A stretch of 64,000 nucleotides of DNA, taken from contig NZ_JABEQM010000002.1 of the NCBI RefSeq assembly GCF_014174155.1, positions 186,001 through 250,000 of the forward strand, written 5' to 3'. The notes below the pieces were generated by a model that had not been told where the DNA came from, ran no database searches, and worked only from the letters and a program-made list of their open reading frames with translations. Shown in pieces: positions 29,614 to 38,646 of the stretch (within the stretch, counting starts at the first letter, position 1; each line of letters begins with the position of its first letter). The translations under genes and the position numbers were made by a program. This DNA is from Gluconacetobacter tumulisoli (GTDB lineage: Bacteria; Pseudomonadota; Alphaproteobacteria; Acetobacterales; Acetobacteraceae).

Positions 29614-30917
29614 AACCCGTACCGCGCCATGCGGCGATACAGCGCCGGGCGGGTCAGGCCCAGTTCCCGCGCCGCGTGGCTGACATTGAAGCCATGGCGG
29701 CGCAGCGCGGCCTCGATCATCGCCTTTTCCGACCCGGCCAGGGTGCGGTCGTGCCCGGCCGGCGCATCGTCCGCCCCGGCCGGCATTCCGGCCGGGGCGA
29801 AATCGGCGTCGGTCAGCAGGTCGCCCGTCGCCATCACCGTCGCCCGCTCCAGGACATGGCGCAGCTCGCGCACGTTGTCCGGCCACGGCCGCGCCGCCAG
29901 CAGGCCCTCCGCCTCCGGCGCCAGCCACCGTTCCGGCAGGCCGTGGCGGCGGGCGAACAGGCGCAGGAAATGGCGGCACAGCACCGGGATTTCCTCGCCC
30001 CGCGCCCGCAGCGGCGCCAGCGCGATCTCGACCGTGCCCAGGCGATACAGCAGGCCCGGCGCCACATGGGCGCGCAGATGCTCCGGCCCGTCGCGCGACG
30101 TGGCCAGCAGCCGCGCCCGATGCCCGTCCTCCAGCCATGCCAGCAGCGCACGCTGCGCCGCCGGCGGCCAGGCCCCGATGTCCTCCGCCAGGATCGTGTC
30201 CTGCCCGCCCATCCCGTCCAGCCGGGCCGCCAGCGCGCGCGGATCGTCGCCGGCGCCATGGGCATCCAGGACCAGCAGGCAGCCGCCGCGCTGCGCCGAC
30301 AGACGATGGATGCGGCGCGCCAGCGCGGTCTTGCCGGTCCCGGCCTCGCCCCGCAGCAGGACGCCGGCCTGCGTCGCCGCCACCCGGTCGGCGCGGTCCA
30401 GCGCGTCGCGCGTCGCGGCGCATCCCGCAACCATCACGTCGTCCTCGACCAGACCCGCCGCATCGGGCGCGGCCGCGCGCACGGCCATGCGGCGGCGATG
30501 GGTGGCCAGCGCATCCTCCAGCGTCGCGACCAGCCGGTCGTTCCGCCACGGCTTCATGACGAAATCGGCCGCCCCCGCCCGCATGGCGGCGACGGCGATC
30601 GCGACGCCGCTATGCCCCGTCACCACCACCACCGGCAGGCCCGGATCATGCGCCAGCAACGCGCGCAGGCACTCCAGCCCCTCGGCCCCCGTGGTGGCGC
30701 CGCGGGCATAGTTCAGGTCCAGCAGCACGGCGGCGACGGGCATCGCGGCCAGCACCGCCAGCGCCTGCGCCGGGTCGGCGGCGCCCACGACCTCGAACCC
30801 CCGCCGGCGCAGCAGCAGCGACGTCGCCTGCCGGATGTCGGAATCGTCGTCGACGAACAGGATGCAGGGGGGCGACGCGGACGGCGCAACAATGGGGCTT
30901 GACGGCTGGTCTGGCAT
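29610..30917 (-). CDS. NtrC-type response regulator lacking the GAFTGA loop
   Basis: A 435-residue protein: receiver domain (FVDDDSDIRQATSLLL, phospho-Asp in AVLLDLNYARG, Lys in FVMKPW), an AAA+ domain (Walker A GEAGTGKTALARR; arginine-finger region LLYRLGTVEIALAPLR) and a Fis-type HTH (VSHAARELGLTRPALYRRM). The AAA+ region is compressed and the GAFTGA loop that contacts sigma54 is absent, while Walker B reads ILAEDI. It therefore probably regulates without sigma54. It is divergent from the HlyD/ABC/TolC genes and upstream of its kinase. Start at 30917 was chosen by domain position. Confidence 0.88.
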   Translation of the reverse strand: MPDQPSSPIVAPSASPPCILFVDDDSDIRQATSLLLRRRGFEVVGAADPAQALAVLAAMPVAAVLLDLNYARGATTGAEGLECLRALLAHDPGLPVVVVTGHSGVAIAVAAMRAGAADFVMKPWRNDRLVATLEDALATHRRRMAVRAAAPDAAGLVEDDVMVAGCAATRDALDRADRVAATQAGVLLRGEAGTGKTALARRIHRLSAQRGGCLLVLDAHGAGDDPRALAARLDGMGGQDTILAEDIGAWPPAAQRALLAWLEDGHRARLLATSRDGPEHLRAHVAPGLLYRLGTVEIALAPLRARGEEIPVLCRHFLRLFARRHGLPERWLAPEAEGLLAARPWPDNVRELRHVLERATVMATGDLLTDADFAPAGMPAGADDAPAGHDRTLAGSEKAMIEAALRRHGFNVSHAARELGLTRPALYRRMARYGL

Positions 30918-31049
30918 GTTCGGATCCGGACAGTGCTGTTCGCCGGCGGACACACGCCGCGACCGCACCTGACAATATCCTTTTTATTCAACGAGATAAA
31001 AAGTTCTTCCCAAAGCCTTACACTGTTCGCGAGGCAAGGAAAGACGATT

Positions 31050-32414
31050 ATGCCGCACAGCGCAGCCCCGATGACGGGCAACCCGGTACCCCCCACGGCC
31101 GGACGGACGGCGGACCCCGCCGCGGGCCGCCCTGCCGTCCCGACGCCCCCCGGCGCCCGCATGGATCGCCGGATCGCGCCGTCACGCGCCGCGCGGCTGA
31201 AACGCCTGGCCGGCCCGGCCGCCGCGATCCTGGCGCTGGCGGCCGGCGTGGCGGCGTGGCGCATGACGCCGTCGTCGGGCACCCTGGCGGTCGAGGCCGA
31301 CAGCCTGACGGTCGAGGCCGTGCGCACCGCCCCCTTCCTGGATTACCTGCCGGTGCGCGCGACGGTGGCGCCGCTGCATGTCGTGCTGGTCGGCGCGGTG
31401 CAGGGCGGCCAGGTCTCCGGCGTGACGGCGCAGGACGGCGCGCTGGTCCGTCCGGGCGACGTGCTGGCCCGCCTGACCAACCCGCAGCTGGAACTGGACG
31501 TCACGGCGCGCGAGGCCAACATCGCCAGCCAGCTCGGCGCCCTCAGCGCCCAGCGCCTGACCCTGCAGCAGTCGCAGACCGCCGAGGACGGCCAGATCGC
31601 CGAGGCCGGCTACAACGTGCTGAAGGCCGCGCACGAGCTGGAAATCCGGCGGCAACTGCTGGCGCAGGGCTTCGAATCCGACGCCAACATCCGCAGCTTC
31701 GCCGACGAAGACGCCTATTACAGCCGCCGCCTGGCCCTGCTGCGGGCGGCACGCCAGCAGGACCGCGCCGTCGCCGAGGCCCAGGCCCGCGACATCGACC
31801 GCACCGCCGACCGCCTGCGCGCCAGCCTGGCGGTGGTCGAGGACAGCCTGTCGTCGCTGACCCTACGCGCGCCCGTCGCCGGCCGGCTGACCAATTTCAC
31901 CCTCCAGCCCGGGCAGTCGCTGAAGGCCGGCGACCCGATCGGCCAGATCGACAGCGAGGGCGCGTGGCGACTGGACGCCGACATCGACGAATTCTACCTG
32001 GCGCGGATCGCGGTCGGCCAGCACGGCATCGCCCATGTCGACGGCGTCGACGCGCCCTTCACCGTCGCGCGCGTGCACCCGCAGATCACCGGCGGCCAGT
32101 TCCGCGCCGAACTGACCTTCGACCACGCGCCGCCGCCCGGCCTGCGCCGGGGCGAGGGCATCGACTGCCGCCTGACGCTGGGCCGGACCCGCCAGGCCCT
32201 GGTCGCGCCCAACGGCGCCTGGCTGGACGGCAGCGGCGGTACCACGATCTTCGTCGTCGCGCCCGACGGCCGCCATGCCGCCCGGCGCGACATCACGACG
32301 GGCGGCCGCAACCCCGAACAGGTCGAAATCACCTCCGGCCTGCAGGACGGCGAGCAGGTCGTCACGTCCGCCTACACGCGCTTTCACGATTTCAGCCGGC
32401 TGCTCATCCGCTGA
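31050..32414 (+). CDS. HlyD/MacA family periplasmic adaptor
   Basis: A 454-residue membrane fusion protein: a transmembrane helix around residues 48-68 (LAGPAAAILALAAGVAAW), split lipoyl halves (VQGGQVSGVTAQDGALVRPGDVLARL and LTLRAPVAGRLTNFTLQPGQSLKAG) around a long coiled-coil hairpin, then a beta-barrel and membrane-proximal domain. It links an inner-membrane ABC exporter to an outer-membrane TolC. The ATG at 31050 has AAGGAAAG upstream; a longer in-frame start at 30933 is antisense to the regulator. First gene of the four-gene efflux operon. Confidence 0.9.
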   Translation: MPHSAAPMTGNPVPPTAGRTADPAAGRPAVPTPPGARMDRRIAPSRAARLKRLAGPAAAILALAAGVAAWRMTPSSGTLAVEADSLTVEAVRTAPFLDYLPVRATVAPLHVVLVGAVQGGQVSGVTAQDGALVRPGDVLARLTNPQLELDVTAREANIASQLGALSAQRLTLQQSQTAEDGQIAEAGYNVLKAAHELEIRRQLLAQGFESDANIRSFADEDAYYSRRLALLRAARQQDRAVAEAQARDIDRTADRLRASLAVVEDSLSSLTLRAPVAGRLTNFTLQPGQSLKAGDPIGQIDSEGAWRLDADIDEFYLARIAVGQHGIAHVDGVDAPFTVARVHPQITGGQFRAELTFDHAPPPGLRRGEGIDCRLTLGRTRQALVAPNGAWLDGSGGTTIFVVAPDGRHAARRDITTGGRNPEQVEITSGLQDGEQVVTSAYTRFHDFSRLLIR

Positions 32415-32451
32415 TCCCCCCACGCCCGCACCCAGCCCCAGGACCGCACAG

Positions 32452-33135
32452 ATGCTGATCCAGCTTTCCGACATCCAGCGCCTCTATCGCTCGGACGAGG
32501 TCGAGACGACTGCCCTGCACGATATCCACCTGTCGATCGACCGGGGCGAGTTCGTGGCCATCATGGGGCCCAGCGGCTGCGGCAAATCGACCCTGCTGAA
32601 CATCCTGGCCACGATCGACCGGCCCAGCGGCGGCGTCTACCGCTTCGGCGACCGCGACCTGGGCCGCCTGCCGGAATCCGAACTGGCGATCTTCCGCCGC
32701 ACCCACCTGGGCTACATCTTCCAGAGCTTCAACCTGATCGACGAACTGACGATCGAGGAAAATGTCGAGCTGGCACTGATCTATCGCAAGCTGCCCCGTG
32801 CCGAACGCCGCATCCGCGTCGCCGCCGCGATGGACCGCGTCGGCATCGGCCACCGCGCGCGCCATTATCCCAGCCAGCTGTCGGGCGGCCAGCAGCAGCG
32901 CGCGGCCATCGCCCGCGCCATCGTCGGCGAACCCGACCTGATCCTGGCGGACGAACCCACCGGCAACCTGGATACGGAAAACGGCGCGCAGGTCATGGAC
33001 ATCCTGCAGACGCTGAATGACGAGGGCGCCACCATCGTCATGGTCACCCATTCCCCCAGCCACGCCGACCTGGCGAAGCGCCGCGTCGACATGCTGGACG
33101 GACAGATCGTCATTTCCGTCCGCAACGCGATCTGA
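32452..33135 (+). CDS. MacB/LolD-type ABC transporter ATP-binding protein
   Basis: A 227-residue ATPase with Walker A GPSGCGKST, signature LSGGQQQRAAIARAI, Walker B LILADEPTGNLDTENG and H-loop VTHSPSHADLAKR. The DEPTGNLD sequence is typical of the MacB/LolD/FtsE group, which couples to FtsX-like permeases by mechanotransmission. The next gene encodes such a permease. The reading frame upstream of 32452 is shadow. Confidence 0.92.
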   Translation: MLIQLSDIQRLYRSDEVETTALHDIHLSIDRGEFVAIMGPSGCGKSTLLNILATIDRPSGGVYRFGDRDLGRLPESELAIFRRTHLGYIFQSFNLIDELTIEENVELALIYRKLPRAERRIRVAAAMDRVGIGHRARHYPSQLSGGQQQRAAIARAIVGEPDLILADEPTGNLDTENGAQVMDILQTLNDEGATIVMVTHSPSHADLAKRRVDMLDGQIVISVRNAI

Positions 33136-33148
33136 AGGGGCGCACACG

Positions 33149-35662
33149 ATGCCCAACCCCCGTCTGCCCGAAACGGATCTTCCGAACACCCGTCTTCCGC
33201 ACAGCCGTCTTCCCAACGCCGGCCTGCTGGCGCACGGCGTGCTGACCTTCTGCCGCATGCTGTCGCGACACCGGCTGTACGCCGCCCTGAACATCGTGGG
33301 CCTGGGCCTGGGGATTGCGGTGTTCGTGGTGCTGTCGCTGGTGGTGCGCTTCGAATACGGATTCGACCGCCGGCTGCCGAACGCCGCCCTGATCGACCGG
33401 CTGGACGAAATCTGGACCCTGCCCGGCGAGGGCCGGACGCACAGCATGTTCTCGACCTTCGCCGCCTACGACCCGCTGCGCGCCGATTTCCCGCAGATCG
33501 CCGCCGCCACGCGGATCGACGACAACCGGTGCGCGGTCGATGACGGCCGCGGCCAGCCTGCGACGATGTCGGTCAGCTTCGTCGACCCGGCCTTCTTCGA
33601 CGTGTTCGCCCTGCCGATGCGCGACGGCGACGCGCGCGACGCGCTGGCCGCCCCCGACCGCGTCGCGATCAGCGAATCCACCGCGCGCCGCCTGTTCGGC
33701 ACGGTGGACGCGCGCGGGCGGCAGGTCGGCATCACCAATGACGACCGGCGGACGCTCTATACCGTCTCGGCGGTCTTTCGCGACGTGCCGCCCGACATGA
33801 CGGTGCGCCCCGACATCCTGGCCGTCTTCCCGCAGGACATGAAGGACCGCACGCTGGCCTTCCGTCACTGGGGGTCCAGTTCGGGCGCGACCTGGCTGCG
33901 CTTCCGCGCGGCGGCCGACGCGCGGGCGGTCGACGCCGGCCTGCCCGATTTCGTCCACCGCCGGATGGCCGACCCGGAGGTCAAGCCGGGCTGGTTCAAC
34001 ATGACCCTCTCGCCACTGCTGGACACCCATTTCGGCGACCTGCACAATTTTGGCGGCGAGAGCGGCAGCGACCGCCGCGTCATCGACGCGCTGGGCCTGG
34101 TCGGCCTCCTGGCCCTGGTCGCGGCGGTGATCAATTACGTGAACCTCGCCACCGCCCGCGCCGGCCTGCGCGCGCGCGAGGTCGCGTTGCGCAAGGTCCT
34201 GGGCGCCACCCGCCCGCAGCTGGTCGCGCAGTTCCTGGCGGAATCGGTCGTCCTGCTGGTCCCGTGCGCGGTGCTGGGCGTCGCCCTGGCCGAACTCGCC
34301 CTTCCGTTCGTCAATGCCATGGGCGGCTGGGCGGTCGCCATCGACTATGCGTGGCTGCTGCCGCGCATGGCGCTGGTCGTGCTGCTGGTGGGGGTCGCCG
34401 CCGGCCTGTATCCGGCCCTGGTGCTGTCGGGCTACCGCCCGGCCGCCGTGCTGGCGGCGTCGCGCGCGCCCTCGGGCGGACGGATGGGCCAGCGCCTGCG
34501 CAACGTGCTGGTGGTGGCGCAGTTCGGCTTCGCCATCGCCTTCGCCATCTGCACCCTGGTCGTCAACGCGCAGGCCGCCTTCCTCCGCACCGCCGATCGC
34601 GGCTTCCGCCAGGATCACCTGTTCCTGGTGTCGCTGGAAACGTCGGACCGGATGCAGGGCCGCCAGCAGGCGGTCATGGACGCCATGCGCGCCGTGCCGG
34701 GGGTGGATGCGGTCACGCTGTCGGACCGCCAGCCCCGGTCGAACAACCAGAGCAATTCCGATTTCAGGCGCACCGACCGCCCGTCGGTCGACCCGATGCT
34801 GACGATCGAGAAGATCGGCCGGAACTATCGCCAGGCCTACGGGGTCACGCTGGTCGCCGGGCGCTGGTTCGACGCGGCGCACGGCCAGGACGTCGCCCCC
34901 ACCGCGCAGATCGACGACAACAAGCCGACGACGACCAGCATCGTCATCAACGAACGCGCCGTGCAGGCACTTGATTTTCCCGATGCGGCATCGGCCCTGG
35001 GCCAGGTCCTGACGGAAAGGCAAGCGCGCTTCGTCATCATCGGCGTCGTGCGCGACGTCCGCTTCATGTCGGCGCGCGCACCCGTCACGCCGCAGCTCTA
35101 CCTGCGGACCGACGCGGTCATCCCCTTTTCGGTCGTCGCCGTGCGCGCCGACGGCGTGGCCCCGGATGCGATGATGCGCCGCCTGCAGGCCGCCTGGCGC
35201 ACGATCGCCCCCGACATGCCCTTCGTGGGCGAGGCCGCGGACGGCCGGCTGGCCAATTACTACCGGCCCGACCAGCAGCGCGGCCGGCTGTTCACCCTGG
35301 GCGCCGGGGTCGCGATCGTCATCGCCTGCCTGGGCCTGTACGGCCTGTCCTCGTTCAGCGCCGCGCGCCGGGTGCATGAAATCGGCATCCGCAAGACGCT
35401 GGGGGCCAGCACGCGCGACGTGCTGGGCCTGCTGGTCGGGCAATTCCTGCGGCCCGTCCTGCTGGCCAACCTGATCGCATGGCCGGTCGCCTGGATGGCG
35501 ATGCGCGGCTGGCTGGCGGGCTTCGACCAGCGCATCGCGCTGTCGCCGTCGGCCTTCGTCGTCGTCAGCGTGGCGGCGGCCGCGCTCTCGCTGCTGACCA
35601 TCCTGGGCCAGACCGTCCGCGTCGCCCGCGCCGAACCCGCGAAGGCCCTGCGCCATGAATAA
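33149..35662 (+). CDS. FtsX-like ABC permease with two MacB-type domains
   Basis: An 837-residue protein of duplicated design: an N-terminal helix (AALNIVGLGLGIAVFVVLSLVVRF), a MacB periplasmic core domain, three helices with the FtsX region (ATARAGLRAREVALRKVLGATRPQLVAQFLAESVVLL), then a second helix, core domain and FtsX region (AARRVHEIGIRKTLGASTRDVLGLLVGQFL). Eight membrane helices in total, so one chain may supply both half-transporters. Such permeases export lipids, peptides or drugs. The N-terminus carries repeated RLP/NTRLP units (residues 5-25). Coupled to the ATPase and to TolC. Confidence 0.9.
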   Translation: MPNPRLPETDLPNTRLPHSRLPNAGLLAHGVLTFCRMLSRHRLYAALNIVGLGLGIAVFVVLSLVVRFEYGFDRRLPNAALIDRLDEIWTLPGEGRTHSMFSTFAAYDPLRADFPQIAAATRIDDNRCAVDDGRGQPATMSVSFVDPAFFDVFALPMRDGDARDALAAPDRVAISESTARRLFGTVDARGRQVGITNDDRRTLYTVSAVFRDVPPDMTVRPDILAVFPQDMKDRTLAFRHWGSSSGATWLRFRAAADARAVDAGLPDFVHRRMADPEVKPGWFNMTLSPLLDTHFGDLHNFGGESGSDRRVIDALGLVGLLALVAAVINYVNLATARAGLRAREVALRKVLGATRPQLVAQFLAESVVLLVPCAVLGVALAELALPFVNAMGGWAVAIDYAWLLPRMALVVLLVGVAAGLYPALVLSGYRPAAVLAASRAPSGGRMGQRLRNVLVVAQFGFAIAFAICTLVVNAQAAFLRTADRGFRQDHLFLVSLETSDRMQGRQQAVMDAMRAVPGVDAVTLSDRQPRSNNQSNSDFRRTDRPSVDPMLTIEKIGRNYRQAYGVTLVAGRWFDAAHGQDVAPTAQIDDNKPTTTSIVINERAVQALDFPDAASALGQVLTERQARFVIIGVVRDVRFMSARAPVTPQLYLRTDAVIPFSVVAVRADGVAPDAMMRRLQAAWRTIAPDMPFVGEAADGRLANYYRPDQQRGRLFTLGAGVAIVIACLGLYGLSSFSAARRVHEIGIRKTLGASTRDVLGLLVGQFLRPVLLANLIAWPVAWMAMRGWLAGFDQRIALSPSAFVVVSVAAAALSLLTILGQTVRVARAEPAKALRHE

Positions 35663-37208
35663 GGCCCACCTGCTGCTGGCGGTCCCCCTGCTGGCCGCCA
35701 CCGCCGGCCCGCTGCACGCCACCCCGCCGCACGCCGTCCCCGCGCCGCGTCCTTCCACGACGGGCCCCTCCACGGCGGGCCTCCCCTCGCCGGGCGCCCC
35801 GCCCCCCGGCGCGGCGCCGACGACGCTGACCCTGCAGCAGGCGCTGGCCCTGGCCTATCGCGGCAACCCGACCCTGCTGGGCCAGCAGGCGACCCAGCGC
35901 GCCACGACCGAGGATTCGGCCCAGGCCCGCAGCGGCTGGCGCCCGACCGTCACCGCCAACGTCAACGCCGCCTACCAGCAGGGCCCCTATACCGGCGAAT
36001 ACGCGCTGGGCTCGTTCCAGAGCAACGACGCCGAGGCCTACCTGGCGGTGCGGCAGCCGATCTATACCGGCGGCCAGGTCGCCAACAGGGTGCGCGCCGC
36101 CGACGCGCGGTCCCAGGCCGCCCGCCACGCCCTGCGCCTGACCGAGGCCCAGACCTTCCAGGCCGCCATCGGCGCCTACATGGACGTGCTGCGCGACGCC
36201 AACGTGCTGGCGGTGCGCCAGGCCGATTTGCAGACCCTGACCCGCCAGGCCGCGCTGACCGGCACGCGCTACACCCTGGGCGGCGACGCCGCGCGGCAGG
36301 TGACCCGCACCGACGTCGAGCAGGCCCAGGCCCAGCGCGACGCGGCCGAGGTCGCCTTGGCCGACGCCGAGGCCCAGCTGACCGCCAGCCGCGCCGCCTT
36401 CCGCGCCATCGTGGGTGTCGAGGCCGGGGCCGGCGGGGCGACCGCCCTGGTCCAGCCCGACGGCCTGCCCGCCCAGCCCCCCAGCCTGGACGCCGCCCTG
36501 GCCCAGGCCGGCCAGGCCAATCCCGCCCTGGCCCGCGACCTGGCGGCCGAGGACGCCGGCGCCGCCGACATCGACACCGCCCGGTCGGCCTGGAACCCGA
36601 CGATCGGGGTCACCGCGACCCTGGGCGCGATCGGCGCGGCATCGCCCTTCCACGGCTCGGCCTACGACCAGGAGGTCACGGGCATGGTGACGCTGACCCA
36701 GCCGATCGAAAGCGGCGGGCTGTACAGCTCGCAGATCCGCCAGGCCCGCGACCGGTACGAGACCGCGCGCCAGGCGGCCGAGGCCTCGCGCCGCACGGCG
36801 ATCCAGGCCGTGGTGACGGCATGGCAGCAGGTCCAGTCCGGCCTGCGCGCCATCCGCGCCGGCAGCGCCCAGGTGGCGTCGGCAACCACGGCGCTGCGCG
36901 GCTACCAGCTGGAATACGGCTACGGCATGCGCAGCACGATCGACGTGCTGATCGCCGACCAGAACCTCCGCGCGGCCGAGATCTCGCTGGCCCAGAGCCG
37001 GCACGACACCATCATCGCCGAGGCCGCCCTGCTGGCCGCCACCGGCCGCCTGTCGGCCGCCACCCTGCTGCCGGACGAACGCCACTACGACCCCGACGCC
37101 CCCCTCCGCCGCGCCCGCGCCCCCGGCTGGGCCCCCTGGGAAGGCGCCGTCTCCGCCCTGGACCGGGTCGGGCAGCGGAAGACCTGCGCCGCCGCCCCCT
37201 GTCCATGA
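35655..37208 (+). CDS. TolC family outer membrane efflux protein
   Basis: A 517-residue TolC-type protein with a signal peptide (MNKAHLLLAVPLLAATAGPLHA), a Pro-rich linker to about residue 55, and two repeated OEP domains: LTLQQALALAYRGNPTLLGQQ and the outer-membrane beta strand TANVNAAYQQGPY, then VTLTQPIESGGLYSSQIRQARD. It forms the trimeric channel for the adaptor/ABC pair. The ATG overlaps the permease stop by 8 nt. The last 40 residues are Pro/Arg-rich and unusual. Confidence 0.92.
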   Translation: MNKAHLLLAVPLLAATAGPLHATPPHAVPAPRPSTTGPSTAGLPSPGAPPPGAAPTTLTLQQALALAYRGNPTLLGQQATQRATTEDSAQARSGWRPTVTANVNAAYQQGPYTGEYALGSFQSNDAEAYLAVRQPIYTGGQVANRVRAADARSQAARHALRLTEAQTFQAAIGAYMDVLRDANVLAVRQADLQTLTRQAALTGTRYTLGGDAARQVTRTDVEQAQAQRDAAEVALADAEAQLTASRAAFRAIVGVEAGAGGATALVQPDGLPAQPPSLDAALAQAGQANPALARDLAAEDAGAADIDTARSAWNPTIGVTATLGAIGAASPFHGSAYDQEVTGMVTLTQPIESGGLYSSQIRQARDRYETARQAAEASRRTAIQAVVTAWQQVQSGLRAIRAGSAQVASATTALRGYQLEYGYGMRSTIDVLIADQNLRAAEISLAQSRHDTIIAEAALLAATGRLSAATLLPDERHYDPDAPLRRARAPGWAPWEGAVSALDRVGQRKTCAAAPCP

Positions 37209-37232
37209 AGACCGGGCCGGCGCACCGCGCTG

Positions 37233-38579
37233 TCAGGCACGGGTGCGGGCGCCGCCCGGCGCGGCGTCGCCCTGCCGCCGGTCCCGCCACGCGGACGAGG
37301 TCAGGCAGGCATAGGCGATCGTGCCCAACGGCAGGGCCCCCGCCATGACATAGCCGGCGACCATGGGGCTTCCGGTCGCGGCGATCAGCCACGTCACCGC
37401 CGGCTGCGTCAGGCCGCCCAGGCTGGAGACGGCCAGCGCATAGACGATACCGAAAATGAAGCCGCGGCTTTCATGCGGCAGGGCGGCCAGCATTTCCTGC
37501 CACAGCGAGGTCGAGGTCAGTCCCGACAGCAGGAACAGCACCACGTTCAGGCCCGTCAGGGTCCAGAAACCGGGATAGTGGATGCAGATGTAATAAAGCG
37601 GCGCGGCAACAAGGGTGTTGACGATCCCGATACCGATCACGACCGGCCGCCACGCCGGCCCGCGCCGGGCGATCATCATCCCCCCCAGCAGCGCCGCGAT
37701 CCCCACGCCCAGCCCCAGCATCATCGCGGCCATCCCCCTGGCGGGCGAGAGATGCAGCACCGTCACCGCGTAACTGACGCCGAAGGTGCGCAGCCAGTGG
37801 GCGATCGTCCCGCTGCCGACCCCCATGAAGATCACCATGACCGTGATCCACAGACGCCGCATGTCCGCGCGATCCCTGCTGGTCCGGACCGCGGGCGCAC
37901 GCAGGTCGACGTTCAAGTCCGCCACCCCGCGCCGCAACCACATCCCCACGGGAAAGATGCCGATGCCCAGCAGGAACGGTATCCGCCAGCCCCAGTCATA
38001 CAGCGCCGCATGATCCAGGCTGACCGACAGCGCGAACCCGAACGCCACCGCGAACAGCGACCCCACGAGCTGCGTGAAATACTGCAGCGACCCGAAGATG
38101 CCGCCCCACCCCGGCGGCGCGATCCGGTACAGCAGGGCCGTGACGGGACCGACCTCCCCGCCTTCGGAAAATCCCTGCAGGACACGGGCCAGAAGAATAA
38201 GAACGGGTCCCAGCGCACCGATCTGTTCGGTGCGCGGCGTGATCGCGATCAGGCCGGACCCCGCGGCCATCATCACGAACGTCGCCGTCAGGGTTCGCTG
38301 GTGCCCGTGACGCCGGGTGTACAGACCCATCGCCCACGCGCCGGCCGGCCTGACGAAGAATCCGATCGCGAACGTCACCAGGGAATAGAACAGCCCCATG
38401 ATCGGGGTTGCCGAATGGTAGAAGCTTCGCGCGATCATCGGGGCGAAGAACGCATAGGCCATGAAATTGTAGAATTCCAGGAAATTGCCGATGCACAGCC
38501 CCAGCATGATGCGCGTCCGGCCGGCTTCGGCGCGCATCAGGGGCGCCGCCGGCACGGCATGTTCGACATGTGTCGTCAT
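37233..38579 (-). CDS. MFS transporter, metabolite:H+ symporter (MHS) type
   Basis: A 448-residue 12-helix transporter. LGLCIGNFLEFYNFMAYAFFAPMIARSFY and FAIGFFVRPAGAWAMGLYTRRHGHQRTL are the MHS family signature (citrate, proline/betaine, shikimate, alpha-ketoglutarate symporters), and GFSEGGEVGPVTALLYRIAPPGWGG is the helix 4-5 region. It probably imports an organic acid or amino acid. The start at 38579 is set by family similarity; upstream is antisense to the next gene. It lies 67 nt downstream of gamma-glutamyltransferase and may import its products. Confidence 0.88.
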   Translation of the reverse strand: MTTHVEHAVPAAPLMRAEAGRTRIMLGLCIGNFLEFYNFMAYAFFAPMIARSFYHSATPIMGLFYSLVTFAIGFFVRPAGAWAMGLYTRRHGHQRTLTATFVMMAAGSGLIAITPRTEQIGALGPVLILLARVLQGFSEGGEVGPVTALLYRIAPPGWGGIFGSLQYFTQLVGSLFAVAFGFALSVSLDHAALYDWGWRIPFLLGIGIFPVGMWLRRGVADLNVDLRAPAVRTSRDRADMRRLWITVMVIFMGVGSGTIAHWLRTFGVSYAVTVLHLSPARGMAAMMLGLGVGIAALLGGMMIARRGPAWRPVVIGIGIVNTLVAAPLYYICIHYPGFWTLTGLNVVLFLLSGLTSTSLWQEMLAALPHESRGFIFGIVYALAVSSLGGLTQPAVTWLIAATGSPMVAGYVMAGALPLGTIAYACLTSSAWRDRRQGDAAPGGARTRA

Positions 38580-38646
38580 CGCAGCAATTCCCTGTCTCGT
38601 TTCTGTTTCGATACCATACCCCCGGTCCGGGGCGTCGGTACCCCCG

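Noticed and set aside
33110-35773. 887-codon minus-strand frame over the permease
   Set aside because: Shadow of the FtsX-like permease; sequence is Arg/Gln/Asp-rich and contains no family motif.
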